Part shown: positions 14,901-29,900 of the stretch, piece by piece
Layout: the number at the start of each line of letters is the position of its first letter
How positions within the stretch are numbered: the first letter of the stretch is position 1
NCBI GenBank assembly: GCA_038373885.1
Contig: JAWZYV010001829.1
Location: 1 to 64,000 of the forward strand
Length of the DNA stretch: 64,000 nt
From: Cheiracanthium punctorium
Lineage: Eukaryota > Arthropoda > Arachnida > Araneae > Cheiracanthiidae
Direction: 5' to 3'
Notes under the pieces: generated by a model
Database searches by the model: none
What the model was told of the DNA's origin: nothing
The model's input: the letters and a program-made list of their open reading frames with translations, nothing else
Translations under genes and position numbers: made by a program

Positions 14901-17900
14901 ACCACAACGAAGCGTCTACTGTAAGAGTAAGGATACGGAGTATGCGGCATGAGAAAACGCCACAAGCAGATTTCGCCATCTAAAGCGATGAAGCAAGACA
15001 TGGGAGCTGAACGGTCTAACAATAATACCTACATTGGTTGCTAAGGGAGGAGCCTAACTGTGTACTACTTACAACTTCGTTAACAAAGATACTCAAAAAT
15101 CTGGTGCTAAAACGTTAAAATTAATTGAGAACTTTGTAAAAAATAGCATATTTTTCATTTATGTTTTTATTTTACTAAGTTTTAATTTATTTGCACTTTT
15201 GTCCCCGGGCTCGCAAACATAACTGTCTAACACAGTGGCTCCCAACCGGATCGCACAAGAAAGGCATAGGCATACTTTAAAAGTAATCCTACTTTTTATA
15301 AAATACAGCGAGAAGTTCTCGCGAGTGTCTCAAATAGTAATATTTTAAGACAGGTTTTCAAAAGCAAATTAAGGACTCTAATCATCCCTGGCTTAGATCG
15401 AGGCCATGCTGCCAATCAAGAGTTAAAGAACTATCATGAATCATACCAGGCAAAGGCATTGTATGATTCACGGTTGCCCTTGCTACCAAGAGTCCTCCAA
15501 AGCCGTTGCAAGGAGTGCTCAATTCATTGGTAACAATGTCAATATTGTAATATCTACTATTTTGAACGTGGCTGTCCTAAACTTCGCTTAAATAAGGGTT
15601 AGGAACCGTTAGAATGCCTGCCACGGAAGGCAATCCCCCCCCCCCCAGCCCTATATACCTAGCGTAGATAATCGGCCGTAAGCCACATTTCCATTTTATT
15701 ACTTCAAAGGTAAAAAAAAAAAAAAAAAAAAATCCACAATGCATCAGAATATTTTTATGCAAACCTTATACCTCTACTTTTTTCCATTTTTAAAAACTGT
15801 TTGAATTTATGACGCACCCAACATGTTAAAATCTGTGACTATATTTAAAGGTTTTTAAAGGTCATATAAGTTTCCTTGTTCCGCTCACTCGTCGAGTTCT
15901 GTTGATTCCAACAAGGGTTGCCAGATTGTTTTTTTTAAAGGTTAGATTCATCCAAGCAGAGCTGCTAGATTGGTTTTTAAGATCAATTTAATTAAATTTG
16001 GCCTTAAAAAAGTCAATGCTTTAACGTTTACCGCTGTAGGGTATTTCATGTAATGTTAAGATACAACTAAATATACGTGCGGATAGGAGCAGATGGAATC
16101 CTAACAGAAAAACTTAAACTTTTCTACCCACAAGTTTGATAGGGGAAAACACGCGCGCGCGCAGGGAGAAATTGAATTCGTGGGGAAAAGTACTTCAACG
16201 TTTTTAAGCAAGGATCGCGCTAATTTATTAATCGTGCGGTCTGCTCTCTTTCTTTTTTTCCCCGTTTTTTTTTTTCTTTTGGTAGTTGAAATAAAAAATT
16301 GCCACAAATGTATTTATTATATATTATGTATGTACACTTAGAAGTTTTTAAGCATCGGTTACATGGCCAATTAATTGTGCAGTTTGTTCTCTCTTTTTTT
16401 TTCTTGTCTTTTGGTAATTAAAATTAATAATTTTATTTGATTTGAGATTTTTGTTAATTGAGACCCTTAACCAGGAGGCTGTCGTCTCGATTGCTCCGAA
16501 GAGAAATTAATAATAGTTACATATGGATTATATATTTATAAATACATATATATGTGTCTGAACGATTGTTACTATAAAGTAATGCATTTATTACTTATAT
16601 ATAGGAAAATATCAGTGGCATGGCTACTGGGTAGAGGGGTTATAACCCCCCATGACGAATTTTTTGTCATACAAAATGCATTTTCTTCACGTATACACAA
16701 CATATGTATACAGCTCATTACGATACACGAATTGCAGTAGTCGTAACCACTCCCCCCCCAGAAAAATTTCTGTCTACGCCACTGGAATATATAAATAATT
16801 TGTTACTTACTTATACTTAATAATAAGTACAATACTTAATAATGACTTGACGTCACAATTATTTTAACTAATATTGCAATGGCCACTAACTTTATTAAAA
16901 AGGATGTCAATAAATAAAAAGAAATAAATCAGATTACAAAACACTTCCTAAAAAAGTTCATGCATTTTTTTTTCATTTTTAAAATAATGGTTACGCTTTT
17001 CAACATACGTCTCTAACGAGTCTCTTAAAGTTAGTGTACCCTTCTCCTCCTGTGTCAATCGTTGCATTTGGGCAATCGGGAAGCAACGACTATCAGGGTT
17101 GAGGAGTTCAGAATATTACCATAATCTTAGAGAACTTGACGCCAGAATTATTTAAACTACTGTTGTAATTGCATATATTAAGTCTTTCAACATAATTAAC
17201 ATAATTAGGTCTCTGGTACAGCTGAGACCCAACGCGTGCGTTTGGGGTGTCGGGGAGCAACGACGATCAGGGAAGGGGAATCGTAACCATTGACGTTTTA
17301 GTTCGATAAGAAGAACATATACGATAATAATAAGATACAATAGGATAGGTAAATAAGATAAGATAGTTCCAACATCTGAGATGAAGGCATGGGCGCCGGC
17401 AGCATAGGGCAAGGGGGGCAATGCCCCCCTGGATTTTTGTATGCAGTGTTTTCCCTTGCTTTTTTGCTCTTTCCAACAAGGTAACCATGCGTTGAAGTAG
17501 TCTTCGCCCCCCCCCGGCAAATATTCTGCCGGCGCCCATGGATAAAGGTATAATTCGCTCTGTACTTCGGTGTGATTTTACTTTTATTTGGAAGACTAAT
17601 AGAAGACTTATTTTGAGGTAGAAGGAAATTTACTTTTTACAAGAATTAAAGTTGGTTTATTTTTATTTATTTATTTTTCGTTTTATAAAACTCGAAATTA
17701 TTCAATTTACTAAGCACAGACTTTCGATGTCCACGGGATCATGTGCAACAGTCCCTCTCATTCACCTGTCTCCAGCACCCGCTTCATTATAAATAAATTG
17801 TTTAATGTAACCAGTCATAAGACAGAAAATATTTGGGCGTATCCTAGCAAGGACGTATTTAGGGGGAGATTAAGGGGGTCCAGACCCCCTCGAAAATTGG

Positions 17901-20900
17901 AATTTTGTTACTAAAATGGTAATGATATAGTATTTTTGTGTGAAATTCTGCCGTTTATACTGTTTCCCCCCCCCCCGAAATTTTCGGATCCCCCCTCCCC
18001 CGAAGTGTTTTTTTTTTTTTTTTGGATACGTGCCTGTATCCTAGGACCAGTATTTTTTATAGGGTGCCTATACTGCTGAATCTTGTTAACGCAAGCAAGG
18101 TTAGGCAACCATCTTGTTTACGAAAAAATTCACGAGCAATAACTAGTTTTTGGAGTTTGTGCAGTAAATGGCGTTCGTAAAAATATAGTCTGCCAGGAAT
18201 GCAGCGAGTGTAGTATTTAAAGCACTTTAACAGGAGCAAACAAAATAGCTCTCATAGATTACACTCTAATAGCAGAATGAAAATATAATTTATTGCCTTT
18301 GTTTCTACTGCTACCTCTTATCGAATAGAAATGGTGGCTGCGATTCTCCATCCCTGATCGTCGTTGCTCCCCGATAGCCCAAACGCACACGTTGCGTCTC
18401 AGCAGTACCAAAAACTCAATATCTTGATGCTGTGTGAAAGACTCAATATATGAAATTACAACGGTAGTTTAAATAATTCTGGCTTCAAGTTTTCTAAGAT
18501 TATGGTAATAGTATTTTGAATTTCTCAACCCTGATCGTCGTTGTTTCCCGATTGCCCAAATGCAATGCAACGATTGACACAGAAGGGGAAGGATACACTA
18601 ACTTCTTTTAAGAGACTGGTTAGAGACTTATGTTGAAAAGCGTAACCCTTATTTTAAAAATGAAAAAAATGTATGAACTTTTTTTAGGAAATCGTTTGTA
18701 ATCTCATTTATTTCTTTTTATTTATTGACATACTTTTTAATATAGTGGCCATTGCAATATTAGTTAAAATTATTCTGGCCTCTAATCATTATTAAGTCTA
18801 AGTTATTGTATATAGTAAATTAAAAAGTATTCATTCCAGTGGCGTAGGGAGAAATTTTTCATAGAGGGGGGGGGGGTTACGACTACAACGATTCATGTAT
18901 ATGTGTATATATATGTGTGTGTGTGTGTGTGTTGTGCGAGTGTGAAGAAAATATGTTTTGTATGACAAAAAAATTCCTTATCGGGGGGGGGGGGTTAACC
19001 CCCCCCTGTAGCTACGCCACTGATATATTACATATATATATAAATAATAAATACATTATGGACAATACCTTACTTTATATGTGAGTAAATACATATATGC
19101 ACACATATATATGTATTTATTATAAATATATAAGTAACAATAATTTCAATTACCCTTCCCCCCTTCAAAAAAAAAAAAAAAAAGAAAAAAAAAACGAGAA
19201 CAGACTGCACAATTAATTGCCCATGCTTAGAAAGGTCTAAGTATACACACATAATATATAATAAATACATTTGTAATAGCAATTGTTCATTTCAATTACA
19301 AAAAGAAAAAAAAACGAGAATAGATCGCAGGATTAATAAATAGCCATGTAACGCGCTTGCTTAAAAACCTGGAAGTTCTTTTCCCCACGAACCCATCTTC
19401 TAATACATTTCTCCCTGCGCGCGCTCGTATTTTCCCCTTTCAAACTGGAAGGTAGAAAAGTCTAAGTTCTTGTATTGGGATTCCATCTGCCCCTATCCGC
19501 ACGTACTAAATATTTTCAGTCAGCCTTTTTTTAGTTAAAGAAAAAACGGCAATCTGGCAATTCTGGTTTCGACTGCAGTTCAAATTTAATGAACAGAAGC
19601 AATATTAAAAACATCGCTTCAACCAACCTCGAATACTATTTCTTGAATGTCCGGATCTTGGAATATTTCCTCAAATACATCGTAGTACTTGTGACGACAT
19701 ATGATTCTTCCGAGGTTTTCCAGCACAGACATGTCCAAGCTGGGATTGTAGAAATAAGTGGTCATTGAAGAATTGCAGAGTGTTGTCATGATTACAGAAA
19801 TGTTCCGATTGTTTTCGGACACCAAATGAAGAAACTGAAAGAAAATAAAATTCGTTAGAAATTAACGGATTATCTGTTCTTACCTTAAAATTACAGTTTA
19901 AAAGTTAACCAACTTTACGAGATTCGGCAACCACTTTTTGTAAAAAGCATTTTTAAAATTAAAATACCACAAAATGCCATGAATGATACTGCATGCGTTG
20001 TCTTGAATTATAAAGATCTATCCAAAAAATTTACTCTTCTAAAATTGTGTAAATGTTAGTCGCAAAGGATGGTAACGCCGTAGTTTGAAAAAAAGAATTT
20101 GCTTCCTAACCTTTCGTTACGAATTGACCTCCTCAGTTTCTGTCTATAACATGGGATTCAAGTAATCGCTTTGGATTTAATGAATAATTTTGCTTGATAA
20201 AAATTTTAAATGAAATAATTTTATCTCAAATAAAAGTGGCAATTGTGCATAAACGATTTCAGTGACAGGAAAATTTGCATCGGATAGATCCCCACTTTAC
20301 TTCTGCTCACAGTTTCACAAAAAATACTTATAAGTTAAATTTCCTTTGTTGATCTTTTAAATCATTATTTTATCTCTTTTTTAAAATTTCGTAAAGCTGT
20401 AAAGAGCTTGCAGGCATCATTTATGTTTAAAAGTTTCTTGATAATCCTAGAAGCTTACCCGCCCAGGTGCAAGGGCTGTCCAGAAAACAGTAGATGCAAT
20501 TTCAGGCAGAACAGGAAGCAAACTTTTCACCATGGCTTGAGTCAAAGGGGATCCTGGAAAAACATTCTGAATTTCGACCACGGATGCTAGAGGGGGGGAA
20601 AAATAAAACATCTGTATTTGCTTATTTCTAAAAGCTGGCAGTAGCATGTGACTACTAAAATAAGTGAATCGCAACAGTGTGCAAGCTTCTTTGAAAGTTT
20701 TTCGATATCGCTCAAATTTGACCCTTGAAGCAAAACTTTAATTTCATATACAGGAAAGATACACGAGGATTTAACGGCTTTAGTTGAAATTACTTCAATG
20801 TGCGCCATCTATGAGCAAGCATAAATATATAAAAAAAATCTGCAGTGATTCCACTCGACTTTCCGAACACTTACGATTGAGATCATTACGAAGCATTTAA

Positions 20901-23900
20901 ATAAACGCTAGCGCACTTTCAAGAATTTCTCCCCATATGCCAATATGTAAGAGAAATATTTGTCGTAGCCCTGGAAGAAAACTATTAAGTCCTATATACA
21001 TCAAAATCAATACCGGTCTTACGATGGTGATTTACCAGGATTTACGTCACCAAGCTTTGACGCCATCGCTAAGCCAGCTAAGTGACGCCATCAGATTTTT
21101 AATTTCACGAAGTAAATCTATTCTAAAAATCTGGTAAATGATAACATATTTTAAAAAATGTCTTAAGTTAAAGATAAAAATTAAAATACCTTTCCCATAA
21201 AAAATAATTTATTATGATATATTTCTATATCATATTGTATAATTAGTGATAGTTAAAATTTACTATTTGTCGTAAAATTTTATTTTCTATCTTAAATCAT
21301 TAAGCTGTTTTATGCGGGAGTAAAATCACCACTAACTTTGAATAGTTTTATTTTGTGAAGATAAATATGTGACGGCGTCACTTTGGTGGACCTAGTGATG
21401 ACGTAAAAGTTTCTGTTCTAGGGCATTGTATATCTAGGAGGTGTTGCTTTAGATCAGCAGGGATGCGAACTTGAGACTTTTGACACGGTGGCCGGTAATA
21501 TACCAGCCTAGGCTATAACGGCAACCGTTGCAAATATTAAAACTAGCAACGAATGAATGATCATTTTGATATGCGAGAAGACAGAGTGAGAAACGAGTAC
21601 ATACTTTTAATTAAATTTGTTGAATTAAATTATGTGTAAGAATTCTTTTAAATTTAATAATTTGGATTAAAATGTTAATATTGAGTAACAAAAAAAAATT
21701 TAATTGAGAATGGTATAATTTTAAAAATATTTCTTGTTAAATTTCTTTCTAGAAATTTTAAAGAATTTTATAAAGTTCTTTTGTGTGAGATTCTTTTCCT
21801 TAATGATAAAATTAAACTCTAGAAACGGCATATGGAAAAAACAAAACCAATTTTAAGATTAATGTATCTATAAAAATTTAGCAAATAAAAGGAGTTTTCC
21901 AAAAAATAAACTCACCACTATTAACTAATTTATGTATGTTATATATAAAATGTATAACTAAGTTTACTGGTTCTTTTTTCTGACTGTAAATATTGGTATT
22001 AAAACGTGCTACTCGTCAGAGTAGCAGCATTTAAAGCGGAGGCGCTCTAAAGGTCTGTAATTGTTTAGTACAGTACGTGATGTAACAGATTTCCGGAACT
22101 TTACCACGAAGACTGAAATGGCAGAACGGCTTTCAAGTGATTATTAACCCTTACCGACGTGATAAAATTATTTACCTTTGAACTAAATAATTTTCTTTTG
22201 ATGATAGATATTAAATTTGTAACTAAAAATAAAATAATAAATCATGATGATAAAAATTTCGGAGAATTACTTTTTCTTTATGTACACAAAACAACATCCA
22301 TCACACAGTGCAATATTATAGGTAAATTTGTGGTCTGGAAAGGTTAATGCAATGCAGATGTTTTCAATACCTTTCTTAATTCGGGTAAAAAACACTGTGC
22401 TGCTCTTGGTGAAATATCTTTTGAACTTATTTCGAAAGTTAGCTATGAAAGCCAAGAACTTGCTTTGACTAAAAAATTATTGAGTTATTTATGAGTTGTA
22501 AAATAATACTGGTAGTACGATTTGTTGAACTGTTAAAAATATGACACGTTATCTAAGATAACACATGCATGAAAATGTTAGCCAGTTTCATTTCATTTTT
22601 GTGAATAGGACAATCTTCAAGGCATTTCAAATGCTGCATCAACAAACAAGAGAGCCTCTACCTGAACTTTCTTCCTTCAAGAGGACTTCAACTATGTACA
22701 CTGTATTTCAAAAATCTTTTCAGCTAACAAATTGAAGTTGCATTATTATTATGGAATTTTTGGTTGTAATTTTGTTGAAAAAAAAATGTGTTAATTAAAT
22801 TAAATCATTAATAAAATTCTGATTAAGTCATAATCTGTTCTTATCACAGAAAGAAGTTTAGAGATAGTATTTTCAATTGACCTTATACATTTTTTCTCCG
22901 GGTGGCTATAGCTTCAAAATATTACTGCTAATAAACAAAGATTCCGTACAAAAGTTAGCAGCTATGCTGCAAGCTAGCCTCCTTCTGCTTCATTAGCACA
23001 TATAGTCGTCCAGTATAGTCAATATTTCCAACTATCTTTTTCGCAAAAATGATTAACGCCAGATATTTACAAAATAATGTACTCACTTGAATTGTACATT
23101 GCAGTATCAGCCACTCTGTTTCTCAATAAACTGATCAAAGAGTTGGTTACATGTAGAACTGGTCGCATTTTGTGTTCATTGTTGTCGAACGATTCCATAA
23201 GGCGTACTCCAGAAACAATCCTAAATAAATAAAATTTTGCATATAGCTAAAACAAAAACTACATATATTTTTCTTAAAGCACTCGTGCGCTACTGATTTT
23301 AAATCTCGAAATATGTCGGTAATTTTGCATAAGAGTTTCAACTTTCAAAATATGTTTTTGAAAGTATTTCATTTTTTTTAATACTATGATTTTATTTTTA
23401 AATTACGCATAATATATTCTTAAATTTCATATGCCGCTTTTTCTGCTAAGTTAAACAATGAAATTCGCATTAGTTTAGAATATTTTGATAAGAAACAGAA
23501 GAATAAGCATCGTCATGTTTTTAGATTTTCACAAGCGTACAATCATTTAAGTTCCGGGACCTGAGTCTTGGACAAAAATGTCACTTATGAAAAAATGAAT
23601 AATCATGACTATTTTTTTTACTTAAACAAAATATTGCCTTTATGTGAATAGAGAGTGAGAATTAGTTGCCTTAACTATAATTGAACGTGGACTGTGATAT
23701 ATTTTCCAATATATTTGTATATAAGAAATAGCTGCATATTATTGTTGTATATGGAGAGATATTCTGCATATTATCTGTTATTTTGAATTATTTATAAAAA
23801 TTATTTATCCAGCAAATATATTTTACACATCCTGCTAACTACATATATGTAATAACAAGACAACAAAAAAAAAATTTCTCTTGTTATTTTCATTCACCAC

Positions 23901-26900
23901 AATAAAACCTTTCTTAAGAGATTGCTAACCGCGAAGAATCTCTAACATGTAAACCAAAACCGCATGATTTTGGACAAATTCAACTGCCAATCTTTACGGA
24001 ATAAAATGAGCCACTTTTTTGTTGACAGTATAACGTTTGAGTAGTTTTTAAAAACATTGTACAACTATGTATAGACGTTCATGGCTTTGCTTATACATTT
24101 AACATTACACACAGGAAGTGCTAGTTCCAAAAACTGTTTCGTTAAGCATTTAATAAATTTTGGCAGCTCTGCAAATTGCACGCGTTATTTAAATCACACT
24201 ATCTGCGGATCGTAATGCACATAAGGTAGAAAGATCATTTAAAAAAAGGGAAGAAAATACGAAACGAATGAAACACTTACTAGAAATATTAATATAGGGG
24301 GAAACCAATAATGTTGTTTTGTTTTCATCCACCAGTATTCCCTAGTAATTTTGAACTATTTGAACTTAGTGTATTTTTTTCTCAAAGCAATTCACGAAAT
24401 GGTGTATCCCTCCCCCTCAAATTATGTTTTTATTTTTTATGTTCAAGGTAGATTAGTCTTATAATGGACACCCTGCATATCTAAATATATGTATTTAATA
24501 AAGGCTTACATGTGCAGTAACAACTCCCCCCTCTTTAAAACTGGTTTTATAAGACGGATTCGTATAACACGGAGGAAAATTTGCTATCTTTTCCCTGTAA
24601 CATGCTAAAAAAGGCTCGTATAACACAGTAAATGAATGAGAAGGATGTTTCTGTATTGCCTGTTAACAAGGGGCTGACTAGATATACAGGCTGAGGTGCC
24701 TACATTTTAGTCACACTGTTTTGTACTCGAAGAGTCATGTGATCTATGGGTTTGACCATTTTAGTACGGCTATCTCAAACACACGCCTTTGGTCACAGCG
24801 TTTAGAATGCAAACGGGTTTGACTAAAATATCAGCGCCGTAACCTGTATATCTGATCAGTACTTACTTCGATATAGGATGATCATCGGTAAGCGGCACAG
24901 GGGCGAAATAGCGTCTGCCTCTCAAAGGAAAATACTCTAACGTCCTTTATTAATAGCTACATTAACACCTTCTAGCAATGTTCTGTTGACAATAACAATG
25001 ACCATGGGCGTCTGCAGAACAGTGGCGGCTCGTGACCTGCTTCAGTGGTGGGGCCCGAAAAAAATAGTGCCAGTTCAAATCGGGAAAATACATATACATG
25101 AACTGTGGCGGATCGTTACCCATTTCAGTGGAGGGGGCTTTTTTTTTTTAAGCTCGAAAAGGTAAAACATATGAATCGCTTTTGTAAATAGTGTGAATAC
25201 ATAAAAACTTTCGAATAACAAGTTATGAAAGGCGTATTGATTTCTCCTTTAAGTTTTCATTTAAAGACAGCAGATTTATTTTGCACCAAAAAAACCTTTT
25301 CCTCCATTTTTCTTTCTCAAAAAGGTACAATATCAATTAAAAAAGAAAAACAATATCAAAAAAGTATGATTTTCTTGAATACAATATTAAATTCAACAAT
25401 TGCATGTGTACATGTTGAAAAACGAATTGGTCCATAATGTTTCATCTCCAAATAGCAAACAATAAAAACGAAAAAAACAGAATTTTTTGCTTCACTTATT
25501 GAAAGTCATGGTGCTTTACTGTACCATTCTAGTTGAAATGATCGTGTCCTTTTGCCATCTTTTTGTCTAAGGACAAAATTTTTTGGTTGATAGGGGGTCC
25601 CAAACGTTTTATTTAAAGCTTTTCTGCTATTTTTAATCTGCTTAAAGGAACTTGTAATAAACTGTCAACAGAATTCATAATCGTTAAATATATTTATAAT
25701 TTGACAAAATATTTTAATCTACGACCATTTCTCACTCAATTGATACTTTCACTATATTTGAAACCGAAAAAATAGTAAAATTAATTCTGTTTTAAATGAG
25801 ATAAATAAAAACTCCGAATTCTTACAGATGATCAGCTATAAGAACAAAAATCACAATCAGCAGCTTTTTTCGACCATAAGAACAAAACTCGCCAAATAGA
25901 ACTGTTTCCATGGAAACACTTTTATTTCTCCTATCGGGCCAATGCTAAGGGGCCCTAAATTGGAACTAAATTAACGGTGTTTTCGCATTCTTTTTTGTGA
26001 TAACCAGCCAAATATGTTCATGTTTTGAGAAATGATCAATGGTACTAACACTACTCTGCTGTGCTTGGCGCAAATATATTCGGGCTTCATTTCTCGGGCC
26101 CCAGAGTGTTTCAATGGGGAATACATTGGAGATGCCGCGGCGCGGCCGTAGGATTTGAATGATGGCTCGCTTTACATAATTGGATTAAGGGACAAAGCTG
26201 GCATAAAAAATGCTCCTTTAAATATTCATTTTATCCATTTTAAATCAATAGAATAAAATACAATCCGACACCTTTATTAAAGTAAACTGATTTTAAAAGA
26301 ATACAAATTTTGCATTATAATTAAAAAAAACGTTTGAAATATCAGGTGGGGCCAGGCCCCTCTGGCCCCTAATTACGAGACGCCAGTGCGGCAGAATATT
26401 TCCCAGGGCGGGAGGAAAGACTACTCCGGGGGGGGGGGGACAAAGACTACTCAAGGAGGGGCAAAGACTACTCAAGGGGGGGCAAGACTACTCAAGGGGT
26501 TACTGCACCCCCCTGGATTCTTGTAGACAATGACAAAATTTTATTTCATGGAACACCTAGGCCATTAAAGGCTACATTTCCAGTTTCTTAAATTCTTTTC
26601 GGTGGTCCTGTAAATAAACTCTCCAGTAGATTGGAACCAAAAATCGAGATGCACAACTAGATGTTACAACATTCTTATATAAGAAATTTCATAATAGTTT
26701 TTGAGATTTGAGAGTTAAATATGCACACACATACACCAAAAGTCGCCAAGCTTGGCGACTTTTGGCATAGTTCTTGAGGGATGCACGTGACCGTGGTCGG
26801 ACCATTACCTAACTTATGTGGTAGGACGGTATTGTGCTTGAAATGGATGAATGCCCCTAAAATTGCTATTGACCGTAATGTATTGGAAATCTTTTGAGTG

Positions 26901-29900
26901 TTCCTGTAGCAGAACTATAAATGAAAAAGACACTTTTTTTAATGGAGAAATTCATTTTCTAACTCTTTACAGCATATATCACTTCTGAGTCGTTTGAAAT
27001 AGCCCAATACCTCTAAAAAACGCTTTGATGAATTTCGGCCCATAGAGCGTAATGTATTTCGAATCTTTTGGGCGGTCCTGTAGATAAACTATTCAGTCGA
27101 ATGGAACCGAAAGGGAAGGTGCACAACTAGATGTTACAACAATCCTAAATATAAAGTTTCAACATTCAACGCCTAACAGTTTTTGAGATATGCGAGTTTA
27201 ATGAATTTCGGCCCATTGAGTGTAATGTATTTCGAATGTTTTGGGCAGTCCTGTAGATAAACTATCCAGTCGAATGGAACCAAAAGGGGAGGTGCACAAC
27301 TAGATGTTACAACTATCCAAAATATGAAGTTTCGACATTCTACGCCTAATAGCTTTTGAGTTAGGCGAGTTTAATGAATTTCGGCCCATAGAGCGTAATG
27401 TATTTCGAATCTTTTGGGCGGTCCTGTACATAAACTATCCATTCGATTGCCACCAAAAGGGGAGGTGCACAACTAGATCATAGAACAATCATAAATATCA
27501 AATCTCAACATTCTACGACCATTAGTTTTTGAGATATGCGAGTTACATACATACGTACGTACTTACAGACGGCATGGAAAAACTGGCCACAGTAGACTCG
27601 CCACTGGTCAAAATGAGTTGCAGACGCGTTAATATGATCGTGCATGCTAGCCTACGATGAGATGCATCGAAAAAAATTTTTTAATTAAATTTAGAGGTAG
27701 TCAAAATCGGTTTTTATGTCGAAATTTGGCCCCCAAAATTTTTCGGGATCACATTACTTCCTTATACTACGTACAAGGAAGTAAAAACGAAAAAAACAGA
27801 ATTTTTTGCTTCACTTATTCAAAGTCATGGTGCTTTACTGTACCATTCTAGTTGAAATGATCGTGTCCTTTTGCCATCTTTTTGTCTAAGGACAAAATTT
27901 TTTGGTTGATAGGGGGTCCCAAACGTTTTATTTAAAGCTTTTCTGCTATTTTTAATCTGCTTTAAGGAACTTGTAATAAACTGTCAACAGAATTCATAAT
28001 CGTTAAATATATTTATAATTTGACAAAATATTTTAATCTACGACCATTTCTCACTCAATTGATACTTTCACTATATTTGAAACCGAAAAAATAGTAAAAT
28101 TAATTCTGTTTTAAATGAGATAAATAAGAACTCCGAATTCTTACAGATGATCAGCTATAAGAACAAAAATCACAATCAGCAGCTTTTTTCGACCATAAGA
28201 ACAAAACTAGCCAAATAGAACTGTTTCCATGGAAACACTTTTATTTCTCCTATCGGGCCAATGCTAAGGGGCCCTAAATTGGAACTAAATTAACGGTGTT
28301 TTCGCATTCTTTTTTGTGATAACCAGCCAAATATGTTCATGTTTTGAGAAATGATCAATGGTACTAACACTACTCTGCTGTGCTTGGCGCAAATATATTC
28401 GGGCTTCATTTCTCGGGCCCCAGAGTGTTTCAATGGGGAATACATTGGAGATGCCGCGGCGCGGCCGTAGGATTTGAATGATGGCTCGCTTTACATAATT
28501 GGATTAAGGGACAAAGCTGGCATAAAAAATGCTCCTTTAAATATTCATTTTATCCATTTTAAATCAATAGAATAAAATACAATCCGACACCTTTATTAAA
28601 GTAAACTGATTTTAAAAGAATACAAATTTTGCATTATAATTAAAAAAAACGTTTGAAATATCAGGTGGGGCCAGGCCCCTCTGGCCCCTAATTACGAGAC
28701 GCCAGTGCGGCAGAATATTTCCCAGGGCGGGAGGAAAGACTACTCCGGGGGGGGGGGGACAAAGACTACTCAAGGAGGGGCAAAGACTACTCAAGGGGGG
28801 GCAAGACTACTCAAGGGGTTACTGCACCCCCCTGGATTCTTGTAGACAATGACAAAATTTTATTTCATGGAACACCTAGGCCATTAAAGGCTACATTTCC
28901 AGTTTCTTAGTTACAATCCTTTTTTTGTTCAAACATTAAATAAATGGGGCCTCAAGGTGAGGCGTGGTCTTGTCAAAAAAACATATTTTTTTTTTAATAA
29001 TGTCAATAATAAATCAGCAATACGTACACAGATTAAAATCGAGATAACAGTATAAACGAATGGTGATAAACAAATTTTAGACACAAAATACACAAGAAAT
29101 AGTAATTAGAATAGTGGTTGCAAAGTATCTAAGAGTACAACCGCCGTGGGTCTTTTACAGTTTGTTTCTTCTGGGAAATCGTAATCTGGCAGCCCAGCCA
29201 ACAGTTCCTTCGGAACATTACCGAGATTGGTGAAGAAATTTTCACCAATCTGGTGGACAATTTTTCTACAGGAAGGGAATACATTATTAGAAATCTTTTT
29301 TATCCTTTTCACAAGATAAAACTGTTGAAATTTTTTATGGTTAATTCACATACAACACAATCTAAATGATCTGAGATAGAAATTTAATTTTACTACAAAT
29401 GGGATTTTTATCCATTACTAATTATATATATATATATTAAATGACAAGGAAATAGATCATAATGAATTAATTTTTATCAGAAATGTATTTTATTTATCTT
29501 TAAGATATTTTCTAATATTTGTAATATTCACTAGAAATTTTAACTTGCTTTATCTTTTAAAATTAAAACTATAAGTATATCGGCCTATCATGGCTCCCAA
29601 TACTTTCTTACGGACGTTTTGCGCTGCACTGAGCCATGTTAGCATTGTAGACGATGTTCATGTGTTTGCATAGTCGAAGTCGCTCACAGCACGGATAGAT
29701 ATAGCGAGGAACGTATCCACCGTGTTTCAGGGGCATCTCCGAACACCTCCTAGATACAGATAGCCGGACACGAGAAATTTCAATGTCATCACTGGACCCA
29801 CTGAAATATTTTTACTTTGTTAAAAATAAAACTGTGATGACGTCATTTCAGTGGACCAACTAATGACGTAAAAGCTTCTGTTCTCAGGCTTTCTGTATCT

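Larger units (their letters stand above)
15908..19570. repeat. 3.7-kb inverted repeat with a 1-kb spacer
   Basis: The left arm (about 15908-17320) mirrors the right arm (about 18300-19570). Paired landmarks are the outer 'gttgccagattg' with 'caatctggcaa', 'gtgcggatagg' with 'cctatccgcac', 'cgcgcgcgcagggagaaat' with 'atttctccctgcgcgcgc', and 'caatcggga' with 'tcccgattg'. The spacer carries two small MITEs. No target duplication was evident, so this may be a foldback-type element or an inverted duplication. Confidence 0.8.

Noticed and set aside
26293..28794. Identical 60-residue minus frames in both direct repeats as a duplicated gene
   Set aside because: They lie over a G-run minisatellite and a transposon end, and low-complexity translation explains them.
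25463..28909. LTR retrotransposon with 1.1-kb LTRs
   Set aside because: There are no TG...CA ends, no 5-bp duplication, no primer-binding site and no gag or pol frame. The repeat starts inside an older transposon.
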